A stretch of 64,000 bases of DNA from an uncultured Sulfurimonas sp. (GTDB lineage: Bacteria; Campylobacterota; Campylobacteria; Campylobacterales; Sulfurimonadaceae). A model generated the notes under the pieces. The model worked only from the letters and a program-made list of their open reading frames with translations, made no database searches and had not been told where the DNA came from. How positions within the stretch are numbered: position 1 is the first letter of the stretch; the number at the start of each line of letters is the position of its first letter. Of the stretch, positions 28,185 to 37,226 are shown piece after piece. The stretch lies in assembly GCF_963662755.1 (NCBI RefSeq), contig NZ_OY759725.1, forward strand, positions 2,329,174-2,393,173, read 5' to 3'. The position numbers were made by a program, and so were the translations under genes.

Positions 28185-29639
28185 TCAATCCTCAGGAAGT
28201 GGCGGTTTCTGGTTCAGCGGAACAGCACAGGTATAGGTGAAATCTTTGGTGCTTTCCCTGAATTCTGTTTTGGCTTCCTCGACAATCTTTGTGTTCATGA
28301 ACGCCTCGATTGCACTGGTCGCCAGCGTTTGGGCCGCCGTATGCATGCCTTTAAACCCGGCACTGCAGCCCGAACTCGATGATACGGCCCAACTGTGCCA
28401 GGGAACTCCCGCAGGAGTAGTCGTTATGCCCAGTTCTCCCGATATGGGGACAAGCCAGCTTACATCGGCGACATCAGTCGATCCTCCACCGGTAGTTTCC
28501 TTGTCCGAATACTCGGGGATATCGTTCAGTAAACCCTTTTCGGGAACACCAAGATTACGCTGCATTTCCTTTGCATATTCCTGGTCTTCTTCGGTGAATT
28601 TCGGCGGGCCGACAAACCGCAGATTTTTGTCGAGTAGCTTTGTCAGAGCATGGTTAGGCAGGTATTCATAACATCCGGTTAAAAGATTGACCTCCATTTC
28701 GGTTTCGGTCATAAGGGCCGCACCCTCGGCGCATTTCAGAACCCAGTTATATACATGATCGACTCCGGGGCGGTCGACATCGCGCACGAAATACCACACC
28801 TTAGCATAATCCGGGACAATGTTTGGCGCTTCTCCGCCGTGAGGTATACTGTAATGAATACGGACAGTCGGTTTTACATGCTCACGCATATAGTTCACGC
28901 CGGTGTTCATCAATTCCACCGCATCGAGTGCACTTCTGCCGTTCCACGGATCTCCGGCGCCGTGAGCGGTTTTTCCTCTGAAAATAACCTCAAAATTGTT
29001 CATGGCAATCGTTTTTGCCAGTTTAGCCTTGTTTTCAGCCGATGGGTGCCAGGTAAAACAGATATCGAGGTCATCGAACACGCCTGCCTTAGCCATATAG
29101 ATTTTTCCCGCAAGAGTTTCTTCCGCCGGGCACCCGAATAATTTGATTGTGCCTTTCAAATTGTGTTCTGCCATGACATTTTTAGCCGCTATAGCTGCCG
29201 CGGTACTGCCTGTGCCAAAAAGGTTGTGGCCGCAGCCATGGCCGGGTTTTCCCTGTTCAATCGGATCTTTGGTGGTGCCTCCCGGTTTCTGCGACAAACC
29301 CGGCAGCGCATCGTACTCGGCCAGAATACCGACAACCGGATAACCGGAACCGTAAGTAGCCACAAAAGCGGTAGGAATATCTGCGACACCACGTTCCACG
29401 GCAAATCCCTGCTTTTCCAGCATGTCCGCAAGAAGTTTGGCAGATTTGTGTTCTTTGAATGCGGTTTCCGCATATTCATTGATTTTCCCCGCCGCATCGT
29501 CGAATTGGGCCTCGTTGCTTTCGAGCCAGGCGACCGCTTCACGTTTGTAGGCGTCCGGATTTTTCTGTGCCGTTATTGAAAGCGGAATGAGCATGAAAAT
29601 ACACATATATATGACGATGGTTGTAGTACTTTTGGACAT
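28185..29639 (-). CDS. Secreted M20 family metallopeptidase/amidohydrolase (AbgB-like)
   Basis: A 484-residue M20D-type enzyme. The start is the ATG at 29639, with a perfect AAGGAGG upstream and a signal peptide ending in SITAQ. Visible are EYDALPGLSQ, the metal site GHGCGHNLFG, FGCPAEE with the catalytic glutamate, the dimerisation domain entry GKTAHGAGDPWNGRSALD, and the last metal histidine in TPAGVPWHSW. Relatives hydrolyse N-acyl amino acids or p-aminobenzoyl-glutamate. Export suggests scavenging of peptides or amides. It is co-directional with the serpin gene, with 166 bases between this stop and the serpin ATG. Confidence 0.88.
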   Translation of the reverse strand: MSKSTTTIVIYMCIFMLIPLSITAQKNPDAYKREAVAWLESNEAQFDDAAGKINEYAETAFKEHKSAKLLADMLEKQGFAVERGVADIPTAFVATYGSGYPVVGILAEYDALPGLSQKPGGTTKDPIEQGKPGHGCGHNLFGTGSTAAAIAAKNVMAEHNLKGTIKLFGCPAEETLAGKIYMAKAGVFDDLDICFTWHPSAENKAKLAKTIAMNNFEVIFRGKTAHGAGDPWNGRSALDAVELMNTGVNYMREHVKPTVRIHYSIPHGGEAPNIVPDYAKVWYFVRDVDRPGVDHVYNWVLKCAEGAALMTETEMEVNLLTGCYEYLPNHALTKLLDKNLRFVGPPKFTEEDQEYAKEMQRNLGVPEKGLLNDIPEYSDKETTGGGSTDVADVSWLVPISGELGITTTPAGVPWHSWAVSSSSGCSAGFKGMHTAAQTLATSAIEAFMNTKIVEEAKTEFRESTKDFTYTCAVPLNQKPPLPED

Positions 29640-29844
29640 TGTTCCTCCTTCGAAGTGATTTATAAACGTATTTTTATACATACAAATATAATGGTTAGGA
29701 TAGCGGTTACAATAAAAAATTACGGTTTCGTAAAAGATGTAACTATTCCTGTATTATAGTGTAAAAAAGCTTGTATACCGCACAGAATTTATATTAATCT
29801 ATATAAATTGGGGAGAAATCGGATTTTTGATTGATTTCAAGAAG

Positions 29845-29918
29845 CAACAGCAAGCTAAAGCATGCTGTTGTATTTATAATCCACACCAACTGACTGCTTT
29901 AGCTGTCTGTTTTGGTGT
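29845..29918 (+). promoter_or_regulatory. Pair of hairpins with complementary loops in a gene-free stretch
   Basis: In the 338-base gap before the FAD-oxidoreductase gene, CAACAGCA (29845-29852) pairs with TGCTGTTG (29863-29870), with a ten-base loop AGCTAAAGCA. A second hairpin pairs ACACCAA (29883-29889) with TTGGTGT (29912-29918), and an inner GAC/GTC closes a ten-base loop TGCTTTAGCT (29895-29904). The two loops are exact reverse complements. This could be a kissing-loop RNA element in the leader of the downstream gene, or one long inverted repeat. The rest of the gap holds nothing I recognise. Confidence 0.4.
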
Positions 29919-29977
29919 CTCATGTCTGAACAAGATTTGAATTACGTTTTAATCATACATAATCCTAAGGAAAGACA

Positions 29978-31701
29978 ATGAAAGATTTAAATCACCGCGT
30001 TGATTTCTGTATAGTCGGAGGTGGACTTTCCGGCATGTGTGCGGCCATCGCAGCGGCACGTCACGGGGCAAAGGTAGCTCTCATCCAGGACAGGCCGGTA
30101 CTCGGCGGCAATACATCGAGCGAAATCCGTATGCACATCTGCGGGGCACACGGGAAAAACAACCGTGAAACCGGAATTGTCGAGGAAATCCAACTTGAGA
30201 ACTGTTACCGTAACCCGCTCTCAAACTATTACATCTGGGACAGCGTCTTGTATGAGAAGGTCAGGTTCGAGCCGAACATATCGCTGTTTTTGAACTGCAC
30301 CTGTCATGATATCGAGATGGACGGAAACCGGATTCGCGCTATCAAGGCATGGCAGTTAACCACCGAAACACGGCATCGTATCGAGGCAAACCTGTTCTCC
30401 GACTGTTCGGGCGATTCCATACTCGCACCGCTGTCCGGTGCAAAGTTCCGCATAGGCCGTGAGGCACAAAGGGAATTCGATGAGGACATCGAGCCGCCGG
30501 TGGCCGATAAAAAAACCATGGGAATGAGCTGCCTGATTCAGGCACGTGAGGACCGACCGGCCTCAGACGTTTATTTCCGCCGAAATGGGCGAATGTCTAT
30601 GACAGCGAGGATGACCTGCGAACCGTGACCATGATGTCCGCACAACCAATTTCTGGTGGATCGAACTGGGCGGTGAGGACGATTCCATTCATGACACGGA
30701 GGAAATTGCGTGACGAGCTGTTGAAAATTGCGTTCGGTATCTGGGATCACATCAAAAACCGGGGCGATCACGGCGCCGATAACTGGGTACTTGAATGGAT
30801 CGGATTCTTCCGGGTAAACGTGAGAGCAGAAGGTATATCGGCGACCACATTCTGAATCAGAACGATGTCCGTGCCGAGGGCAAATTCGATGACCTCGTGG
30901 CGTACGGCGGCTGGACCATGGATGACCACAATCCCGGCGGTTTCAGATATCCCGGGCAGCCCACGACATTTCATCCCGCACCGTCACCGTTCGGTATCCC
31001 ATACCGCAGCCTCTACTCGTTCAATATCGGGAACCTGTTCTGCGCAGGCCGTAACATCAGCGCAAGCCATGCCGCCATGAGCGCAACACGGGTTATGGCA
31101 ACCTGCGCAACGCTGGGGCAGGCTGTGGGAACCGCCGCGGCTATTGCGGTACGTGATTCGTTAACTCCACGCGAGGTCTATCAAAAAAGAATCGGCGAAC
31201 TCAAGCAAACGCTCATGGACGACGACTGCTATCTGCCCTGGAACGGCCGTGAAATTCCGGAACTGACCCCGTAAGGCACAGCTCAGTTCTTCGGACGGCG
31301 ACCCGACGGTGCTTATTAACGGCAAGGACCGACCCATAGGTGATGAGGATAACGGCGTATACCTGTCGCTGGGCGGCTGGCTGCTGTTTGTGTTCAAGCA
31401 GCCCGAAAAGGTTCGTGAAGTACGGATGATATTCGACAGCGACCTCAACAGAATCATTCGCATGAGATCGAACTATCCGCTCGATATGGAACGCCGTGTC
31501 GTGCCGGAGACGCTGGTAAAATCATTCAGAATCGAAGCGAAAAACGGAAACGGGACATGGTCGACGGTGTATACCGAAACCAACAATTATCTGCGGCTGG
31601 CCCGTGCGCCGCTCAATGTAAAAACCAATGCCATTCGGTTTGTCCCGGAAGCTACATGGGGCGCCGGAAAAGCTCACCTGTTCGCCTGTGATGTACGATA
31701 G
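29978..31701 (+). pseudogene. FAD-dependent oxidoreductase, disrupted by several frameshifts
   Basis: The gene starts well: AAGGAAAG, ATG, then the dinucleotide-binding VDFCIVGGGLSGMCAAIAAA and DRPVLGGNTSSEIRM, characteristic of the FAD-dependent oxidoreductase family PF12831 common in polysaccharide-degrading FCB/PVC bacteria. The reading frame then shifts near 30,577, 30,627, 30,708, 30,810 and 31,272, yet every fragment continues the same protein (for example DELLKIAFGIWDHIKNRGDHGADN, GNLFCAGRNISASHAAMSATRVM and a C-terminal beta-rich domain from about 31,290). Most shifts can be repaired by adding or removing one base, often in a short homopolymer. Either decay or uncorrected sequencing errors would explain this. 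Confidence 0.8.
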
Positions 31702-31717
31702 AAGAGGAGTGCCTAAT

Positions 31718-33056
31718 ATGCAGTTTTACAAACGCCTGAATCTTTCACTTATGCTGCTTCTGATTTTCACCGCCGGTTTTGCCGTAGCTCAGGACGGCTG
31801 GTATACCGAGGGGTGATTATGCCCACAAAACACGGATTCAAGCTTACACTGGTCAATACGCTCAATTTCGACCGTCAGGACTGCCCGATAGTGATCACCC
31901 GTGACGAGATGCCGCTCAAAAATCTCGAGGAAATGGGTGTCACCGTGGTCGATCCCTCTCTTCCGGCACGGCCTATGCCCTCCGCCGAAGTTCTCAAGAA
32001 ACAGGGCGGGCACCATATCCGTGAGGAAACCAACGGCCAGCAATTGTTCTACCAGATGGATGACCTCGACCGTGACGGCATCTGGGACGAACTCTATTTC
32101 CAGACCGACATAAAGGCCAACGAACGCAAGACAATGTATCTCTATATCGGGTTCAATCAGCGCGGCTGGAATGAGCACGGAACCCATGCGACAATCGGCA
32201 GCTACTGCCACCACATGATACCTTTCTGGGAGTCGGCTCATGTCGGCTGGAAACTCTGGTACCGTGACACCTGCGATGTATTCGGCAAGCGCAAGGGAGT
32301 TCTGATGTCGAACCTGCTGTGTATGCAGAATCTGGACGGGTACGGTGTGTCGTACACCTCCCATGATTATGGTTCCGATATACAGCGAGTTGCCGAAACC
32401 TTCGGCGGCGGGCGCTATCTGCCTGTTCGAATTTCCCGCTTTCGCCGATTCGGTATCGCGCCCCCGGTTTACCCCGAACGCGGATAAACGTGAGAATAAA
32501 AGCTGGAATCTGCCCCCGACGGTAGACACACGGTACGCCTATGAGGTGGTTGTGAACGGGCCGGTTCGCAGCATGATCAAGGCGAAAACCATGAACTGGG
32601 ATTCCGGCAACGGTTTCTACGAACTCGAGCAACTCTATACGGTGTACACCAACCAGAGCTATTCGACCTGCAAGGTAAACTACACGAAGTTTTTCCCGCT
32701 GAAAGACGGCGTAATGTTCGGCTGCGGTATCAGGAAGAACGGCATGGAATTCGAAAGCTATCAGGACGGCAACATAGCCATAACCATGGGGCATGACGAA
32801 CTTTTCCGACCCGGACGATCCCGACGGCAAAAAATATGTCGTGGATTTTGTCGGCAACGCCCTTGTGGTGAAAGACATGTACAAGCCGGAGTACCGGTAT
32901 CTCAAGGGATTCGGCGGCAATCACACGTTCCGTATACCGCAAACCGACGACCTGTCATACGAATACATGATTTTCGCTGCATGGAGCGAGGGTGCGGTGT
33001 ATAACACCCCGGAATTGTTCAAGGAATATGTCATCAAAACGGAGAAAAGAGTATAA
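31718..33056 (+). pseudogene. DUF4861-like secreted protein, frameshifted
   Basis: A signal peptide begins at the ATG at 31718 (GAGGAG upstream) and ends AVAQ. The frame breaks near the GGGG at 31,811 and resumes as KLTLVNTLNFDRQDCPIVI; it breaks again at the GGG near 32,410 (GGGAICLFEFPAFADS joins cleanly) and at TTTT near 32,800, and ends at 33,056. The continuous protein resembles DUF4861, a secreted family found near carbohydrate-degradation genes. The oxidoreductase directly upstream fits the same pathway. The family name is from pattern memory and is moderately certain. Confidence 0.6.
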
Positions 33057-33158
33057 CAATCGGTGAAGGTCAGGTTTGAGGGAGTGGAGAGGAAGTGAAG
33101 GGGGAAAGGAATAGCTAATGCTGTCTTTTGAAATGTTGGTATTAATTTAATATTTTGC

Positions 33159-33187
33159 TTGACATGTTTGCATAATGACAATATTAT
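33159..33187 (+). promoter_or_regulatory. Strong sigma-70-type promoter
   Basis: A perfect TTGACA (33159-33164), a 17-base spacer and TATTAT (33182-33187) make the best housekeeping promoter in this part. It lies 170 bases before the disrupted hypothetical gene. The rest of the interval 33,057-33,356 shows no gene. Confidence 0.55.
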
Positions 33188-33356
33188 GTACATTAAAGTG
33201 GTAAGTTCTGCTGATAGTTTGTAGAGAATTATATTTGTTTGGGGTTTTATGCATATCAAATAGGTGTATATGGATTCTTAGTGTAGAAAAATGTAAAAGC
33301 AAAACTTGTCAAATTTTTCATAGGATTGCGTTTAGTAAGAACCAGTGGATATTAAA

Positions 33357-34471
33357 ATGGACGATGAAATTATAATAAAAACTCAGTAATCCCATTAAGA
33401 TTGATCTTGCAAATGCTAAAAACTTATCTGACTTATCTGACGATGAAGCTAAAAGTATTGGCGTAAAGGGCTTTTAAATTACCTGAAGCGGAAATTGCAT
33501 ACCTGAAAATATTATCCGACACAATGGTTAATAGCTTCATTATGAAGCATAATCCAAATATATTTACTGAAGGATTATCGTACATACAACCAACAGATTA
33601 TGTTGGGGTTGATATCCATTCGACAATACAGCTTGACAGTTCAGCACTTCTCAACCACATAAAAAAGAGTCTATTCTTCTTTGATAAATTGATTTTTAGT
33701 TTTGGTTTTTTTGATTCTCAAAGCTATAGGTACAGTTATAATGTTTTAAAGATATTAGAACACTTAAATTGGTTAACAAAGAAAACTATATAATCACACT
33801 TAATTACATTGAAGATTTGCCAGATTCAAATGAAATTGAACGTGACTTTGACATCTTACAAAGGAAAAAAATCTCCTCCAATAAGAAAGAGAATGGTATT
33901 GCCTATAGATATACTAAGAAGATATTCTTGGATTTCGTTGCAAGGTTTATACGGAGTTCAATTAAGCGTAATTATGATTTTCAAACCTATCCTATTATAC
34001 CTTCTTTTATATCAACGGATTTAGATTTCAAATCAAAGAATAATTCTGTTTTAAACCTAATTATCGAAAGTTTTCCTGTTCCTGATGACAGGGTCACTTT
34101 CGATGAGATATTTAACTTTAAAGAAAAATATCGTTCGGAATTACTGGAATTTAGAGCATATATTGTCAAATTAACCCAAGGAGATAAACCTTGCAACGAA
34201 ATCATAAATGAGATAAATAGGAAACTTTTAGTATTTGAAGAGGGTCTGAAAAACATGAAAATCAAATATCGTCTCGACCCAACTTGAGACAATTTCAACA
34301 TTGCCTGGTAAAATATGGCCATGGAAATGGGATGAGTTAATTTCAAGTCCTATCAAGTTGTACAGGAATTATATTAATTTACGTTTTGATGAGTTAAAAC
34401 TTGAGGGAAGAGAAGTAGCATATATATCCAAATTAGAAAAATACTTTAAATTGATTCTGATTCTCAACTAA
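33357..34471 (+). pseudogene. Hypothetical protein, frameshifted, family not recognised
   Basis: Pieces in different frames read as one protein: MDDEIIIKT at 33,357, then DLANAKNLSDLSDDEAKSIG, LPEAEIAYLKILSDTMV running into a segment ending near 33,790, a segment to 34,287 (EKYRSELLEFRAYIVKLTQ), and a last piece ending ILILN at 34,471. At least four single-base shifts are needed. The C-terminal half is helical with a charged FKEKYRSELLEFR stretch. Base composition is AT-richer than its neighbours, suggesting acquired DNA. I do not know the function. Confidence 0.45.
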
Positions 34472-34687
34472 TTTGATCTATAGCGATGTATATAGAGGTA
34501 ATATGACAAATTGTTTTGTAATTTGTAACGGACACCTGATTTAATTTAAAATTTCATTGCAATCAGACCAAAAAAGCTACCTCTTTCCCCATCTGGTGAG
34601 TTCCGCATTAAACGGCCAAATACATTTGCATAACTATACAATTTAATTATTTTTATTAGATTATAAAATCCGAACTTAATAATAACT

Positions 34688-34825
34688 ATTCTGAAAAATG
34701 AATTACTACAACTTCAGGATGATTATTCCGTTGCAACGCTGGAAATATTTGGTTCGTATGTCAGGAATGAGCAAAATACTGATTATTATAATATTACACT
34801 TTATTATATGGCTTCGATAGCTTAA
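34688..34825 (+). pseudogene. Nucleotidyltransferase (MNT/MntA-like) fragment
   Basis: This short frame reads ILKNELLQLQDDYSV followed by LEIFGSYVRNEQNTD. The GSYVRNEQ segment resembles the GSxARGE nucleotide-binding motif of minimal nucleotidyltransferases, which act as MntA antitoxins of HepT. The usual SDxD metal motif does not follow and the frame ends, so it would be a remnant. The surrounding gap 34,472-34,889 is otherwise empty and AT-rich. Confidence 0.3.
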
Positions 34826-34889
34826 TATTGGTTCTTGGTAAAGAAAACTGTATAAACCATAGTTTGACACAAAAAAAAGAACGTTAACT

Positions 34890-35263
34890 TTGAATAATGA
34901 AGCGATTATTCTGACAATTATCTCCTCGCTGTTGTCTGGATTCCTTGGAGTTTTCAATCTCGTCGTGGTTTTATGCCAGACTGGAAAGAAGAAGAATAAA
35001 AATAGAAACAGCGAGAAAAATGTTTGGTAAATAGGCACAACATTTCAGGGGATGCTTTCCAAGAAGCAATGAACGAAGTTCTAATTGTCTTCTCCGATAA
35101 CCAAATGATAATCGATTTAGTACAGGAATTATTCACAGTAGTGGAGACTCCTCTTACCGCTCGGCCACAGAAAGCAGCAGATGAGGCGCTGATCAAGCTA
35201 ATGAAAGCTATTTGTAAAAATATAGGCATTAATATAAAAACTTGCCAGATTCCTATTATCTAA
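34890..35263 (+). pseudogene. DUF6680-like small membrane protein, frameshifted
   Basis: A TTG start gives a membrane helix (IILTIISSLLSGFLGVFNL); a neighbouring frame then continues FYARLERRRIKIETARKMFG, and a third continues RHNISGDAFQEAMNEVLIVFSDN and ALIKLMKAICKNIGINI. The order of helix, basic stretch, 'EAMNEVLIVF' and a C-terminal helical 'LIKLMKAICKNIG' resembles DUF6680 proteins. Two single-base shifts interrupt it. The function of the family is unknown. Confidence 0.35.
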
Positions 35264-35483
35264 AATTTTTCAAAGTACCCAAGGTACCTAATAATAACTT
35301 TCACTCGTAAAGCAATTAGAAATCCTCTGTGCGATCAACGTACTATAAGATAATTTTTGAGAACAAGGAGGTATTACATTAAGTTATAGGAAAAAAGACG
35401 TGCACAACAACTGGTTATTACGGACATCGGAAACGTCAAAGTTTATCAATACTGTTAAAAACCTATTTCCATGCGTAAAGCGT

Positions 35484-35688
35484 ATGAAAACAAAAATCCA
35501 AAGACGAAAAGACTGATGCGCTTCGTTTCCATTATGACCTCTCCGGTTTACTAAAAAATGGAGTGCAGGGGAAATATGTAGACCGTTATCAGGAAGGTAC
35601 GAACCTGGTATTACTGGCTCATGATGTTGCTGAGGAATTTCCGACAGAAGCATCTGTCAATGAAGCTCTTCGTCTCGTCTCCAGTTGA
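35484..35688 (+). pseudogene. Small antitoxin-like protein, one frameshift
   Basis: With one base removed from the A-run just after the ATG at 35484, about 67 residues read through to 35,688. They contain FHYDLSG, GVQGKYVDRYQEGTNLVLL and DVAEEFPTEASVNEALRLV. This layout (YDFSxG, GKYxxRYxEGTN, DVAxxFPxxxSVNEALR) recurs in a family of small bacterial proteins often encoded in toxin-antitoxin-like pairs. No toxin gene is adjacent. The assignment rests on remembered family pattern. Confidence 0.4.
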
Positions 35689-35797
35689 GACAAATCCCTG
35701 CAAAAAAAATCACCGAACAAACGCATTGATGGTGCTACAGAGCACAGATTTTTAATAGAATTGATGCCCTGTACGATATTGTGTAATGAATGAGTCC

Positions 35798-35931
35798 ATA
35801 TGCCCTCACCCCTTTGATTCCCCTCTCCCAAATGGGAGAGGGGCACGCTTCGAACGTTTGGAGTATGGCCCTCCCTCGCCCGTGCTGAGCCTGTCGAAGC
35901 ATGGGAGAGGGAGTCAGGAGGGTGAGGGAAT
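35798..35931. repeat. REP/MITE-like palindromic intergenic element
   Basis: A roughly 130-base imperfect inverted repeat. The outer arms CCCTCACCC and GGGTGAGGG enclose CCCTCTCCCA...TGGGAGAGGG, with a nested hairpin CTCTCCCAaaTGGGAGAG and the widespread GTGCTGAGCCTGTCGAAGCA segment seen in many bacterial intergenic repeats. It lies in the gap before the SIMPL gene. Confidence 0.7.
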
Positions 35932-35966
35932 GTTTTACAGTTATCCACCCCAAAAAAGGAAACCAC

Positions 35967-36709
35967 ATGAACCTCGCATCAAAAATATAGTATCCCTGAT
36001 CACTATTCTGCTTTTTCCTGCCTTGCTCTCGCCGACGAACAACCGGAGCCGCGTTTGATTACGGTGACGGGAGATGCGGAAGTACGAGTCGTTCCTGATG
36101 AAGTTATCCTTACACTCGGTGTGGAAACATGGGATAAAGATTTAAACATAGCAAAAGCGGAAAACGATCAGCGAACACAACAAATTGTTGCGACGGCTAA
36201 AAAGTTCAACATAGCGGAAAAACATATTCAGACCGATTATATCAACATCGAGCCGCGGTATGAAGATATGTATGAGCATAAGAAATTCATCGGCTACTTT
36301 GTGAGGAAAACAGTCGTACTGACAATCAGAGATACATCCATGTTTGAGACAGTCCTGACCGGTGTGCTCGAGGCCGGAGCGAATTATGTCCACGGCGTTC
36401 AGTTTCGTACTACAGAACTCCGAAAGCACAGGGATGAAGCGCGTTCGCTCGCCATTAAAGCCGCCCGGGAGAAAGCGAATGATCTGGCACAAGAGCTTGG
36501 GCAGAGCGTCGGCAAACCATACAATATTCAGGAAAACCCGTCCAATTGGTGGTCAGGGTATAATACCGGGTGGGGTTCGCAGTGGCGCGGCGGTTATGGC
36601 CCAGAATGTCATTCAGAATGAAGCCGGTTCCTTTGAATCCGACAGCAGCATTGCTTTGGGGCAGATTAAAGTAAGCGCAAATGTAACGGTGAGTTTTGAA
36701 CTCGAATGA
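35967..36709 (+). pseudogene. SIMPL (DUF541) domain periplasmic protein, frameshifted
   Basis: The ATG at 35967 follows AAGGA. A signal-peptide-like stretch is split by frameshifts near 35,990-36,050; the main domain then reads ITVTGDAEVRVVPDEVILTLGVET, DYINIEPRY, GYFVRKTV and AREKANDLAQELGQSVGKPYNI, diagnostic of SIMPL/DUF541 oligomeric periplasmic proteins. A further shift near 36,597 leads to the normal end ALGQIKVSANVTVSFELE. Without the shifts it would be a typical protein of about 245 residues. The family is linked to stress protection; the exact role is unknown. Confidence 0.8.
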
Positions 36710-36789
36710 AAAAAAATCCCCCTGGATACACCTTACGCACCAACAGAGACAAATTGATTTTCAAATATTCGGAATAACTCACCTCTCGG

Positions 36790-36816
36790 TCTCCTCTCTT
36801 AAAAAAAGAGAGGAGA
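36790..36816 (+). terminator. Perfect hairpin downstream of the SIMPL gene
   Basis: TCTCCTCTCTT (36790-36800) pairs perfectly with AAGAGAGGAGA (36806-36816) around a five-base loop. It lies 80 bases after the SIMPL stop. No U-tract follows directly, so termination is only likely. Confidence 0.4.
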
Positions 36817-36862
36817 TGCCTTCTGTTCCGGTGTTTTTTCCCTTCTCAATAGAGTCAGGAAA

Positions 36863-37010
36863 AATCTTATAAAATACGTTTTTTTTGTGTGATGTCACCG
36901 GCGAAGCACAAGGTCGTGCAACACCTTGTGCGGAATTGTGATACGTTAATATCAGACTGGTATGGGGCAAAGCCCCTTTCCCGGAAAAGGTTCGGAAAGA
37001 CCCGGGAAAT
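36863..37010 (+). repeat. Dispersed repeat, copy A (pair with 60,736-60,883)
   Basis: About 148 bases align without gaps to the reverse complement of 60,736-60,883. Long identical stretches include CGTGCAACACCTTGTG and CCTTTCCCGGAAAA. It contains the hairpins CACAAGGT/ACCTTGTG and GGGGC/GCCCC, and ends beside a terminator-like stem (CCCGG at 37,001, CCGGG at 37,012, then six T). One frame is open across it in both copies. No other gene is seen in 36,710-37,226. Confidence 0.65.
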
Positions 37011-37123
37011 GCCGGGTTTTTTCCGTCAAGTTTGCCTTTTTTGCCACGTTCTTGATAATATACTTTAAACGCAATACGAATCTTGCGGCATGGCAGTAAA
37101 TGTTTGTATTTTAATCAGAAGCC

Positions 37124-37154
37124 TTGACTTTTTGAGTCAATTTTGTGATATATT
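37124..37154 (+). promoter_or_regulatory. Putative promoter with overlapping dyad for the coiled-coil protein
   Basis: TTGACT at 37124 is followed by TATATT at 37149 (spacing slightly long) or GATATA at 37147 (17-base spacing). The -35 forms a perfect dyad TTGACT-ttttg-AGTCAA, a possible operator. Confidence 0.35.
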
Positions 37155-37226
37155 ACACTTACATTAAAAGAATTGAAGCGCCGTACCCTGATTTCCTGCC
37201 GCAGGTGTTTGTGAAAGGACCGGTTA

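Noticed and set aside
27140..29600. Several long reading frames on the plus strand opposite the serpin and M20 genes
   Set aside because: They lack ribosome sites and recognisable domains, and are shadows of well-supported minus-strand genes in GC-richer DNA.
34706..35229. Minus-strand reading frames in the AT-rich gap
   Set aside because: No ribosome sites or family similarity; the plus strand carries the better-supported DUF6680-like and MNT-like pieces.
36863..37010. Repeat copy A as an integron attC site
   Set aside because: No RYYYAAC/GTTRRRY core pair at the ends and no integrase nearby.
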